Assembly (NCBI GenBank): GCA_041666525.1
Contig: JBAYGT010000004.1
Location: 78,430-142,429 of the forward strand
DNA from: JBAXTZ01 sp041666525
GTDB lineage: Bacteria; Bacillota; Negativicutes; JBAXTZ01
Reading direction: 5' to 3'
DNA: 64,000 nt
Positions 7,759-15,208 of the stretch are shown piece after piece. The position numbers and the translations under genes were made by a program. The first letter of the stretch is position 1. Each line of letters opens with the position of its first letter. Under the pieces are notes generated by a model, which searched no databases, was not told the origin of the DNA, and saw only the letters and a program-made list of their open reading frames with translations.

Positions 7759-8121
7759 ATGAAGCAAAATGTGATTAGAGAAAAAAGTTACGAATTTGCA
7801 GTGAAAATTGTTAAATATGTTTCCAAGCAAAAATATGAATTATGTAGTAATATTATTCTGAAGCAGCTGGTAAGGTGTGCTACTTCAGTTGGCGCAAACA
7901 CAGAGGAAGCGCATGGCGCTCAAACAGATAAGGATTTTGTCGCAAAACTATATATTGTCAACAAAGAATTATTGGAGACTATTTATTGGTTGAGACTTCT
8001 GGGAGATGTTTATCCCGGAGAGATTTTGACACGCGATGAATTCATTTCTGATGCGTACGAACTTAAGAGAATATTGTCAAGTATAATATTGAGCACAAAA
8101 AATAGGATGTCTGAAAAATGA
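7759..8121 (+). CDS. Four-helix bundle protein, S23/IVS (23S rRNA intervening-sequence) family
   Basis: A 120-residue, largely helical protein whose features match the S23 family: an early KSYEFAVKIVKYV helix, the CATSVGANTEEAHGAQ turn region, KLYIVNKELLETIYWLRLL, and a C-terminal ELKRILSSIILSTK helix. Members are encoded in 23S rRNA intervening sequences, and related Avd proteins assist diversity-generating retroelements; their biochemical role is mostly unclear. Here it lies in an LPS-heptose operon, not in rRNA, and is tightly bracketed by 22-nt inverted repeats (5 bases before the start, 2 after the stop). No reverse transcriptase is nearby. The ATG at 7759 was chosen over an upstream TTG. 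The stop overlaps the gmhB start (ATGA). It looks like an inserted unit. Confidence 0.85.
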   Translation: MKQNVIREKSYEFAVKIVKYVSKQKYELCSNIILKQLVRCATSVGANTEEAHGAQTDKDFVAKLYIVNKELLETIYWLRLLGDVYPGEILTRDEFISDAYELKRILSSIILSTKNRMSEK

Positions 8122-8660
8122 ACATTTCAAATTTCAAATTTCAAAATTCAGATTTAAAGCGCGCTGTTTTTTTTGACAGAGACGGGGTGCTTAATGTCGA
8201 TCACGGTTATGTATATAAGCCTGACGACTGGCAATGGACACCCGGCGCTATCGAAGCAATAAAGTGGTGCAACGATAACAACTTTTTGGTTGTTGTTGTT
8301 ACTAACCAAAGCGGCGTTGCCCGCGGCTATTACACTGAAACAGATGTTGTCAGTTTGCATGACTGGGTTAACGAGGACTTGCGTAAACACAATGCGCGTA
8401 TAGACGCTTTTTATTATTGTCCACATTATCCGGATGCCAAAAATTTAGAGTATGCTAAGGAGTGTGCTTGCCGCAAACCGCAACCAGGGATGTTGTTACA
8501 AGCTATTGCTAGATTTGACATTGATGCAGATTCGAGTATAATGTTTGGTGATAAACCAAGCGATATCGAAGCGGCGACCGCCGCGGGCATTCGCGGTGTG
8601 TTGGTCGAAAAAAACGCCGGTTGGCTCGATGTTTTAGCTTTTATTAAACGTGTGGGTTGA
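8118..8660 (+). CDS. gmhB: D-glycero-beta-D-manno-heptose-1,7-bisphosphate 7-phosphatase
   Basis: A HAD-superfamily phosphatase that removes the 7-phosphate in ADP-heptose synthesis. It shows FFDRDGVLN (nucleophile and acid aspartates, about 19-27), VVVTNQSGVARGY, the zinc-binding CPHYP...CACRKP cluster, and MFGDKPSDIEAA. The usual protein begins just before the FFDRDG block. Here the first about 14 residues (MNISNFKFQNSDLK) are translated from the right arm of the repeat element, and the ATG overlaps the stop of the four-helix-bundle gene. No alternative ATG lies between, so the repeat appears to provide the current start. Enzymatic motifs are complete. Confidence 0.92.
   Translation: MNISNFKFQNSDLKRAVFFDRDGVLNVDHGYVYKPDDWQWTPGAIEAIKWCNDNNFLVVVVTNQSGVARGYYTETDVVSLHDWVNEDLRKHNARIDAFYYCPHYPDAKNLEYAKECACRKPQPGMLLQAIARFDIDADSSIMFGDKPSDIEAATAAGIRGVLVEKNAGWLDVLAFIKRVG
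8124..8145 (+). repeat. Right 22-nt inverted-repeat arm of the four-helix-bundle unit
   Basis: Three tandem TTTCAAA-like units, inverted relative to 7732-7753 (20 of 22 matching). It begins 2 bases after the stop of the bracketed gene and encodes the N-terminal residues of GmhB. Confidence 0.8.
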
Positions 8661-8695
8661 AAAAACTCGTTTTCATAGAAAATATTGATGAGCTA

Positions 8696-8704
8696 TGCTA
8701 TAAT
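8696..8704 (+). promoter_or_regulatory. Extended -10 promoter upstream of rfbB
   Basis: TGCTATAAT has a perfect -10 hexamer (8699-8704) with an upstream TG, preceded by TA (TRTG-type). No clear -35 is seen. A leader of about 50 bases with the pyrimidine-rich box TTGTTTCTTTAATTT leads to GGGGGAGG and the rfbB ATG. This is probably the main promoter of the polysaccharide locus. Confidence 0.65.
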
Positions 8705-8763
8705 TTCAAGAAATATGTTTTTGTACCTTGTTTCTTTAATTTCTGTTTGGGGGAGGTGTCAAA

Positions 8764-9786
8764 ATGACAAGAATTATTGTCACAGGTGGCGCCGGATTCA
8801 TCGGCAGCAATTTTGTGCCGTATGTTTTGAAAAAACATCCTGCTTACCGTGTGATCAACATTGACTGTCTGACTTATGCCGGTAATTTGGAAAATTTAAC
8901 AGCGATTGAAAACAACCCTAACTATGTGTTTTATAAAACCGATATTACGGACAGAGTGGCTATCGCTGAGATTTTCGTTAAAGAAAATATTGGCGAGAGT
9001 GATTATTGCGTAAATTTTGCCGCTGAGTCACACGTTGACCGTAGTATCGAAAATCCGGGAATTTTTATTACTACTAATATTATCGGTACTCAAGTGTTGC
9101 TTGATGCTTGCAAAACCAGTGGTATCAAAAAATATCTGCAAGTATCGACCGATGAGGTCTATGGTTCGCTCGGCGCAACTGGGTCTTTCACCGAAACTAC
9201 GCCACTCGCTCCGAATAGCCCGTATTCGGCGAGCAAAACCGGTGCGGACTGTATGGTGCGTGCGTATTTCGAAACTTTTGGATTGCCGGTGAATATCACT
9301 CGTTGTTCCAACAACTATGGACCCTATCAGTTTCCGGAAAAACTTATTCCGTTAATAATCAGCAATACACTGGAAGATAAAAATTTGCCGGTGTATGGTG
9401 ACGGTTTGCAAATTCGTGATTGGCTACATGTTACTGATCATTGTGAAGCGATTGACTGTGTTTTACATAGCGCGAAGGTTGGCGAAGTGTATAACATCGG
9501 CGGGAAAAACGAAAAGGCTAATATCGATATCGTTAAGTTGATTCTTCACACCTTAGGAAAATCGGAAAGCTTAATCAGGTATGTTACTGACCGTCTTGGT
9601 CACGACCGTCGTTACGCGATTGACGCCGGAAAAATTAAACGTGATTTAGACTGGGAACCAAAATATACTTTCGAGCAGGGCATCAAAGAAACTATCCAGT
9701 GGTATCTTGACAACCGTAAATGGTGGGAAGATATCAAAAGCGGTGAATATACCAGATATTATGAGACAATGTATAGCGCAAGATAG
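8764..9786 (+). CDS. rfbB: dTDP-glucose 4,6-dehydratase
   Basis: An extended SDR enzyme producing dTDP-4-keto-6-deoxyglucose. TGGAGFIGSNF (N-terminal NAD site), FAAESHVDRSI, STDEVYGSLG (catalytic Thr-Asp-Glu), YSASKTGAD (Tyr-x-x-x-Lys) and RCSNNYGPYQFPEKLIPL are characteristic of RmlB rather than other dehydratases. At 340 residues it is full length. GGGGGAGG precedes the ATG. RfbA lies 40 kb downstream at the far end of the locus, and rfbC and rfbD are not in the window. Confidence 0.93.
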   Translation: MTRIIVTGGAGFIGSNFVPYVLKKHPAYRVINIDCLTYAGNLENLTAIENNPNYVFYKTDITDRVAIAEIFVKENIGESDYCVNFAAESHVDRSIENPGIFITTNIIGTQVLLDACKTSGIKKYLQVSTDEVYGSLGATGSFTETTPLAPNSPYSASKTGADCMVRAYFETFGLPVNITRCSNNYGPYQFPEKLIPLIISNTLEDKNLPVYGDGLQIRDWLHVTDHCEAIDCVLHSAKVGEVYNIGGKNEKANIDIVKLILHTLGKSESLIRYVTDRLGHDRRYAIDAGKIKRDLDWEPKYTFEQGIKETIQWYLDNRKWWEDIKSGEYTRYYETMYSAR

Positions 9787-9796
9787 AGAGGTTATA

Positions 9797-10522
9797 GTGA
9801 AAAAACTATTATGTTTGTTGATTTCGCTTATGTTGTTGGCAAACGCGGTTTGTTCTGCAGCGTCGGTTGTACAAGAATATCTGTTGGGCGTTGGTGATGT
9901 GTTAAACATTCAGGTTGTCGGATTGGATTCGGCAAGCAATAATATGGCAAATACGGCCAACACTAATATTGCCAGTGCTACTACGGTTAATTACAATACT
10001 GGCTCTAGCGGTTATATGATTAGGCCGGATGGCAAATTTGAATTTCCCTTTATTGGCGAAGTCAGCGCCGCTGGCAAAACTCCGAGTCAATTGAACCGGG
10101 AAATTACCGGCAGATTGGCTGAATATCTTAAGGCACCTAGTGTGGCAATTAACGTGACAAAGTTTCATACAACCCGTGTGTATGTTCTTGGCGAAGTAGT
10201 GAGACCCGGACTCTATGAACTCGAACGTGAGCACAATTTGGTTGATTCTATTGGTATTGCCGGCGGCTATACGAAATATGCCGCCAAGAAAACGATATTT
10301 GTTATCCGCGATTCCAATAAAGATGAGCCGATTGTTTGCAATTTACTCAACATGCTGGAAAAAGGCGATAGTTCGCAGAACATTGAACTTCACGATGGCG
10401 ATGTGGTATATCTTTCTAATAACGGCAAAATCGATTGGAATTTGGATATCTTTCCGTGGTTTCAGGCTATTGCCAATTCCGCAACGGCGGTTGCTACTGT
10501 CTACGCAATTCAAGGAAAATAG
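9797..10522 (+). CDS. Polysaccharide export protein (Wza-like, outer membrane/periplasmic)
   Basis: A 241-residue secreted protein beginning with a Sec signal peptide (KKLLCLLISLMLLANAVCSA, cleavage near residue 22). It continues with the poly-export domain start YLLGVGDVLNIQV and the MIRPDGKFEFPFIGEV segment, then an SLBB domain (VYVLGEVVRPGLYEL). It lacks an obvious lipobox and is shorter than E. coli Wza (379 residues), so it resembles minimal Wza/KpsD-like proteins. A hydrophobic segment near the C-terminus could contact the outer membrane. The GTG start has GAGAGG just upstream; the longer frame into rfbB is rejected. It pairs with the chain-length protein and kinase that follow. Confidence 0.87.
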   Translation: MKKLLCLLISLMLLANAVCSAASVVQEYLLGVGDVLNIQVVGLDSASNNMANTANTNIASATTVNYNTGSSGYMIRPDGKFEFPFIGEVSAAGKTPSQLNREITGRLAEYLKAPSVAINVTKFHTTRVYVLGEVVRPGLYELEREHNLVDSIGIAGGYTKYAAKKTIFVIRDSNKDEPIVCNLLNMLEKGDSSQNIELHDGDVVYLSNNGKIDWNLDIFPWFQAIANSATAVATVYAIQGK

Positions 10523-10660
10523 TAGTCAATTTGGTAATTTATAATGAATAATGCTAGCGGATAACCTGATAACTTCTCAATCTACTACGCTAACTACACA
10601 AACTTATATTTGGTACAAATTAGTAAGCAATACATTAATACGATAGAAGATGGGGTACGC

Positions 10661-12118
10661 GTGGAACAAACAATTGATCTAAATAGTATTATTAGAATAA
10701 TCAAGAAGCGCTATAAATTGATATTTTTTGTTTTTTTGTTTTCGGTTTTATTGATGGTATTAGTGAACCTTAAATCTTCTCCGGTCTACGAGGCGAGCGC
10801 GACCTTGCGGATTACACAGAAACAAGGTTTGGGGAATTCGCTTTTAAGCGAATTTTCCGGTGCAAGCAGTTTTATGACTAAAGAACTAATGGCAACTTAC
10901 GCGGAGATGCTTACGAGTCGTTCAGTAGTTCAGACAATGATCGACAAATCATGGAGTCCAGTGCGACTTGACGAAAAAAAACCTGTTTATAGCTCTTATG
11001 TTGGGTTGATCACTACCACTCCGGTACGTGACACTCAAATATTAAAGGTGTCGGTAAGAGGTGGTTCGCCTGAAGAAGCAAAATTGCGTACTAATGTTTT
11101 GATTACAGCATTTATTGATCGTTTAGCGATGTTATCGCAAGAGGACCAGAAAACGGTGCGAAAATTCATCGGCGTACGACTGAATGAAATTCAGAGAGAG
11201 TTGGATAAGGCCGAAGCAATTCTCACAGCATACAAAACAGACAATAAGATTGTTTCTCCGAGCGATGAGGCAAAGGCGTTGTTGGAAGCAGTTGTCAATC
11301 TTGACAGGATCGATGCTGAAAACGAAGTCAAAACAATATCGGCGCAGGCGCAATTGGACACCGCGAACGCACAATTGGCTTCAGAGGCACCGGGATTTGT
11401 CGCCAGCAGTCAATTAATAGAGCAGTATAAAAGCAAAATTGCTGATCTTGAAGTGCAAAAAACGATGCTCATGCAGCAGTATACCGCTAAACATCCCCAA
11501 GTGATCGGAGTGCAGGCGGCGCTTGATGAATTGAAAAAAAATCTAAAAATTGAAGCAAACAATATAGCGACATCGAACGCACCTTCAGCGAATCCGGTTC
11601 ATGTTGGATTGGTGCAAGCAAAAATTCTGGCAGAATCTACCGTTGAAGCAGGCAGGGCTCAAAAAAATGCCATCAAGCGGGAATCGGAATCACGCTTGAA
11701 AAAATTAGGTATGATGCCGGGAAAAGAGAGCAAACTTATTCAACTGATGCGCGATGCTAAGGTGACCGAGCAGATGTATCTTATGATGTCGCAGCGTTAT
11801 GAAGAAGCACGAATCAATGAAGTTATGACTCCTCGTGATGTGCGTATAGTTGACGAGGCGGTCGCTCCTGATAATTATATTGCTCCTAAGGAAAAATTTA
11901 ATTTACTTGTCGGGGCTATTATTGGATTAATTGTTGCCTTCTTCTTAGCGTTTACGCTGGAATATTTTAATCGTACAATACGCAATTCCGATGATGTCGA
12001 ACACTTCCTGAAGTTGCCGGTACTAGGTCAGATTCCCGATTATTCGGTAAAACAGCGCAATTTCTACGGCAGAATGAACAAATCGAAACACGGGAGAGAG
12101 TATTCTAATAGGTTATAA
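10661..12118 (+). CDS. Wzz/GumC-type polysaccharide chain-length/co-polymerase protein
   Basis: A 485-residue inner-membrane protein: an N-terminal Wzz domain with a membrane segment at about residues 22-40 (LIFFVFLFSVLLMVLV), a long coiled-coil-prone periplasmic domain, and a second membrane segment near residues 422-445 (NLLVGAIIGLIVAFFLAFTLEY). It ends in a short cytoplasmic tail with no kinase domain. The VDEAVAPDNYIAPKE segment before the second membrane helix is typical of GumC/Wzc proteins. The separate BY-kinase gene follows directly. The GTG at 10661 was chosen as start; an in-frame TTG at 10610 is an alternative. Confidence 0.85.
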   Translation: MEQTIDLNSIIRIIKKRYKLIFFVFLFSVLLMVLVNLKSSPVYEASATLRITQKQGLGNSLLSEFSGASSFMTKELMATYAEMLTSRSVVQTMIDKSWSPVRLDEKKPVYSSYVGLITTTPVRDTQILKVSVRGGSPEEAKLRTNVLITAFIDRLAMLSQEDQKTVRKFIGVRLNEIQRELDKAEAILTAYKTDNKIVSPSDEAKALLEAVVNLDRIDAENEVKTISAQAQLDTANAQLASEAPGFVASSQLIEQYKSKIADLEVQKTMLMQQYTAKHPQVIGVQAALDELKKNLKIEANNIATSNAPSANPVHVGLVQAKILAESTVEAGRAQKNAIKRESESRLKKLGMMPGKESKLIQLMRDAKVTEQMYLMMSQRYEEARINEVMTPRDVRIVDEAVAPDNYIAPKEKFNLLVGAIIGLIVAFFLAFTLEYFNRTIRNSDDVEHFLKLPVLGQIPDYSVKQRNFYGRMNKSKHGREYSNRL

Positions 12119-12174
12119 AATTGTCAATAAAAAGAGCCATTGAGTCTTTTGACTATTTAGTCGTAAGGAAGCAT

Positions 12175-12927
12175 ATGAAAATATTTAGTATTTTTAACAA
12201 AAGAAGCAAAAGCAATCGTAGCCGGAGTAAAAACCAGGAAGACGGCTACGAGGGTTTAATTGCTTCAAAAGAATTGAAATCACCGGCGACGGAAGCTTAT
12301 CGGGTGTTGCGTACCAATATTCATTACGCCGCGACTGAAAACCAGTTGCGCACTTTGTTGTTTACCAGTGCCGGCCCTAGCGAGGGGAAAAGTGTTACTT
12401 CGGCAAATACCGCGGTTGTTATAGCGCAGAGTGGTAAAAAAGTAGTGCTCGTCGATTGTGATTTACGCAAACCGTCGCAACATCGAATTTGGGCAACCGA
12501 CCGTGCAGTTGGGGTAACGAATGTGTTGGTTGAAAACTGGCCAATTGATGATGTTTTAATTACAACCAAAGTACCTAATTTGTCGGTCGTCCTATCTGGA
12601 CCGATTCCGCCTAATCCGGCAGAATTACTGGGCACGGCAAAATATGTTAAGTTTATAGAGAGTTTGAAAGAGCGTTTTGATATAGTTATCATTGATGCTC
12701 CGCCGACGATTGCCGTGACCGACGCCAGCGTTATTGCATCTAAAGTTGACGGGGTTGTTTTGGTTTGTAATACGGAATTAGCCCGGCCAGAAATGGCAAA
12801 GAAAGCCAAAGAGTTATTATTGAATGCCAAGGCTAATATTCTCGGCGTGGTGCTCAACAAAATGGAAGTTCAGGGTAGCGACTATTACTATTACTACTAC
12901 TACGGGCAAAGCGAGAAGGCAGGATGA
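12175..12927 (+). CDS. Bacterial tyrosine kinase (CpsD/CapB type)
   Basis: A cytoplasmic BY-kinase of 250 residues that partners the preceding Wzz-like activator and autophosphorylates its C-terminal tyrosines. Walker A is SAGPSEGKS (about 65-73), Walker A' VVLVDCDLRKP (about 90-100) and Walker B IVIIDAPPT (about 169-177). The C-terminus carries seven consecutive tyrosines before GQSEKAG. Split kinase and activator genes are typical of Gram-positive CpsC/CpsD, yet here they follow an export protein with a signal peptide. The ATG at 12175 has TAAGGAA 6 bases upstream. Confidence 0.9.
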   Translation: MKIFSIFNKRSKSNRSRSKNQEDGYEGLIASKELKSPATEAYRVLRTNIHYAATENQLRTLLFTSAGPSEGKSVTSANTAVVIAQSGKKVVLVDCDLRKPSQHRIWATDRAVGVTNVLVENWPIDDVLITTKVPNLSVVLSGPIPPNPAELLGTAKYVKFIESLKERFDIVIIDAPPTIAVTDASVIASKVDGVVLVCNTELARPEMAKKAKELLLNAKANILGVVLNKMEVQGSDYYYYYYYGQSEKAG

Positions 12928-12970
12928 TCTTAAAGCATTGTTGCAATTTTTCTGAGTTATTCTTAATTTG

Positions 12971-12979
12971 TGGTAGAAT
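12971..12979 (+). promoter_or_regulatory. Extended -10 promoter upstream of the nonulosonate genes
   Basis: TGGTAGAAT, preceded by TG (TTTGTGGTAGAAT context), matches the extended -10 type seen elsewhere in the window. The leader to the next gene contains TTTGTTTCTTTAGTTT, nearly the same pyrimidine box as upstream of rfbB. It could allow independent expression of the downstream block. Confidence 0.55.
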
Positions 12980-13034
12980 ATTTTGAAAGATGATAAAAGA
13001 GTATCTAACTTTGTTTCTTTAGTTTGAGGTGTAT

Positions 13035-14045
13035 ATGAATTTGCAGAGGAAAAAAATACTAGTAACAGGTGCTGACGGTTTTATTGGCTCGCATTTAACG
13101 GAAACGCTAGTGCGACGAGGCTATGACGTTCGTGCGTTCGTTCTTTATAATTCTTTTAATTCATGGGGTTGGCTTGATAATTCACCAAAAGAAGTAAGAG
13201 ACAATCTGGAAATTTTTTCTGGAGATATTCGTGATCCTTATGGCGTAAAATCGGCAATGAGAGGTTGCGATGTTGTATTGCACCTAGCAGCGCTAATTGC
13301 TATTCCTTACTCATACCATTCACCAGACACTTATGTCGATACTAATGTTAAAGGCACGCTCAACATTGTTCAAGCGGCAAGAGAACTAGGTGTTGAAAAA
13401 GTTGTACATACATCAACTAGTGAAGTATACGGTACTGCTAAATTTGTGCCGATAACTGAAGAGCACCCGTTACAGGGGCAGTCACCGTATTCTGCCAGCA
13501 AAATTGGTGCTGATCAAATTGCGATGTCGTTCTACTCTTCTTTTGGAACACCGGTCGCGATAATTCGACCGTTTAACACCTATGGTCCGCGACAATCGGC
13601 ACGCGCTGTGATACCTACTGTTATTGCGCAAATAGCTAATGGTATTCGCAAAATTAAGCTGGGTGCGCTAACTCCTACTAGAGATTTTAATTATGTTAAA
13701 GACACTGTCGACGGTTTCATCGCGATAGCGAACAGTGAAAAATCAGTAGGCGAAGTAATAAATATCGGTAGTAATTATGAGATATCGATTGGTGATACGG
13801 TTCAACTAATTGCCGAAATTATGGGAGTCGATATTGAGATACAAACCGACCAAGACCGACTCCGTCCGGAAAAAAGCGAGGTTGAACGGCTGTGGGCTGA
13901 TAATACTAAGGCTTGCAAATTAATCGACTGGAAACCAAATTATGGAGCGCGAGACGGGTTGCGACGCGGTTTGAAAGAGACGATTGAGTGGTTTTTAGAC
14001 AAAGACAACTTAAAACAATACAAAGCGAGTATTTATAATATATGA
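13035..14045 (+). CDS. NAD-dependent 4,6-dehydratase, LegB-like
   Basis: An extended SDR sugar-nucleotide dehydratase (336 residues) with VTGADGFIGSHLTE (NAD site), STSEVYGTA, YSASKIGADQIA (Tyr-x-x-x-Lys) and RPFNTYGPRQS. This form is typical of LegB, which dehydrates a GlcNAc nucleotide at the start of legionaminic acid synthesis. The assignment is supported by the directly following aminotransferase, NeuC, NeuB, NeuD and PtmE homologues, the gene set of known legionaminic loci. GAGG lies 5 bases before the ATG. Substrate nucleotide (UDP or GDP) cannot be told from sequence; a CBS-nucleotidyltransferase of PtmE type nearby favours GDP. Confidence 0.82.
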   Translation: MNLQRKKILVTGADGFIGSHLTETLVRRGYDVRAFVLYNSFNSWGWLDNSPKEVRDNLEIFSGDIRDPYGVKSAMRGCDVVLHLAALIAIPYSYHSPDTYVDTNVKGTLNIVQAARELGVEKVVHTSTSEVYGTAKFVPITEEHPLQGQSPYSASKIGADQIAMSFYSSFGTPVAIIRPFNTYGPRQSARAVIPTVIAQIANGIRKIKLGALTPTRDFNYVKDTVDGFIAIANSEKSVGEVINIGSNYEISIGDTVQLIAEIMGVDIEIQTDQDRLRPEKSEVERLWADNTKACKLIDWKPNYGARDGLRRGLKETIEWFLDKDNLKQYKASIYNI

Positions 14046-15208
14046 AAACAATAGATGTTGGAAAGATTGTTAGTTCAATCAAGTCTGTTTTGTCAGAACA
14101 GAATAATGATCGAATTGGTTTACATGAGCCGTGTTTTGAAGGCAACGAGTGGAAGTATGTAAAGGAATGTATCGATACCCGTTGGGTGTCTTCGGTAGGA
14201 AAGTTCGTTGATACTTTCGAGGAGCAGTTGGCTGAATTTGCTGGTGTCAAAAAAGCTATTGCCACCTCGAATGGAACGGCAGCGCTTCATATCTGTCTAA
14301 AACTTGTTGGTGTAAAAGCAAATGATGAAGTGTTGGTGCCGGCTTTAACCTTTATTGCTACTGCTAACGTGGTGGAATACTGTGATGCGATACCGCATTT
14401 TGTGGATAGCGAGGAAAAGACCTTAGGAATTGATCCGAAGAAACTTGCGGATTATTTGAGTGAGATTGCTGTAATCAAAGATAACGAGTGTTTTAATTCT
14501 AAAACCGGCAGGAGAATTAAAGCGGTAGTGCCGATGCATACTTTTGGACATCCGGTTGATTTGGATGAACTGGTAAAAGTGTGTGAGAAGTATCACATAG
14601 AATTAGTGGAAGATGCCGCTGAGGCGCTAGGAACACTGTATAAGGGGAAACATGTCGGCAATTGGGGAAAAGTTACTGCAGTAAGTTTTAACGGCAACAA
14701 AATTATCACCTGCGGCGGTGGCGGAGCGATTCTCACTAACGATGTCGAGTTGGGTAATTTGGCGAAGCATCTTACTACTCAAGCAAAGCTACCGCATAAA
14801 TGGGCTTTTCGACACGATATGGTTGGCTATAACTATCGGATGCCGAACATCAACGCCGCGCTTGGTTGCGCGCAATTGGAACAACTCCCGGGATTTGTTA
14901 AAAAGAAAAGAGCACTAGCGGAGCGTTATTGTGAAGCATTTAGAGAGTTAGCTGGAGTTGACTTTTTTGTAGAGCCCGAATTTGCCAAAGGAATTTATTG
15001 GCTAAACGCAATTATGCTAAGCTCAGAGGATAGGGCTTTGCGCGGTGATGTGTTAACGCAATTAAATGATAATGGTATCATGGCTCGACCCGCTTGGGAT
15101 TTGATGTATACTTTGCCTATGTATAAAGACAATCCGCGAATGGAATGTGAAGTGGCGGAAAACATCGTGGCGCGGTTAATTAATATTCCCAGTAGTGTGT
15201 ATTTATAA
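14042..15208 (+). CDS. DegT/DnrJ/EryC1 aminotransferase, LegC-like
   Basis: A PLP enzyme of 388 residues that transfers an amino group to the 4-keto sugar nucleotide made by the preceding dehydratase. The AVSFNGNKIITCGGGGAIL segment carries the PLP lysine (about residue 221), with EDAAEALG upstream. The N-terminal extension before the catalytic domain (about 30 residues) is common in LegC/PseC-like members. ATG overlaps the previous stop by 4 bases. Together with LegB, NeuC and NeuB homologues it indicates a 2,4-diamino-trideoxyhexose intermediate rather than plain sialic acid. Confidence 0.85.
   Translation: MKTIDVGKIVSSIKSVLSEQNNDRIGLHEPCFEGNEWKYVKECIDTRWVSSVGKFVDTFEEQLAEFAGVKKAIATSNGTAALHICLKLVGVKANDEVLVPALTFIATANVVEYCDAIPHFVDSEEKTLGIDPKKLADYLSEIAVIKDNECFNSKTGRRIKAVVPMHTFGHPVDLDELVKVCEKYHIELVEDAAEALGTLYKGKHVGNWGKVTAVSFNGNKIITCGGGGAILTNDVELGNLAKHLTTQAKLPHKWAFRHDMVGYNYRMPNINAALGCAQLEQLPGFVKKKRALAERYCEAFRELAGVDFFVEPEFAKGIYWLNAIMLSSEDRALRGDVLTQLNDNGIMARPAWDLMYTLPMYKDNPRMECEVAENIVARLINIPSSVYL

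Noticed and set aside
7732..8145. Diversity-generating retroelement (Avd-like protein)
   Set aside because: There is no reverse transcriptase, no template/variable repeat pair and no target gene nearby. The S23/IVS branch fits better.
9707..9796. Upstream start extending the export protein into rfbB
   Set aside because: The signal peptide starts exactly at the GTG at 9797, which has its own GAGAGG site.
12880..12905. Run of tyrosine codons in the kinase as a microsatellite artefact
   Set aside because: Mixed TAT/TAC codons and the C-terminal position match the normal tyrosine cluster of BY-kinases.
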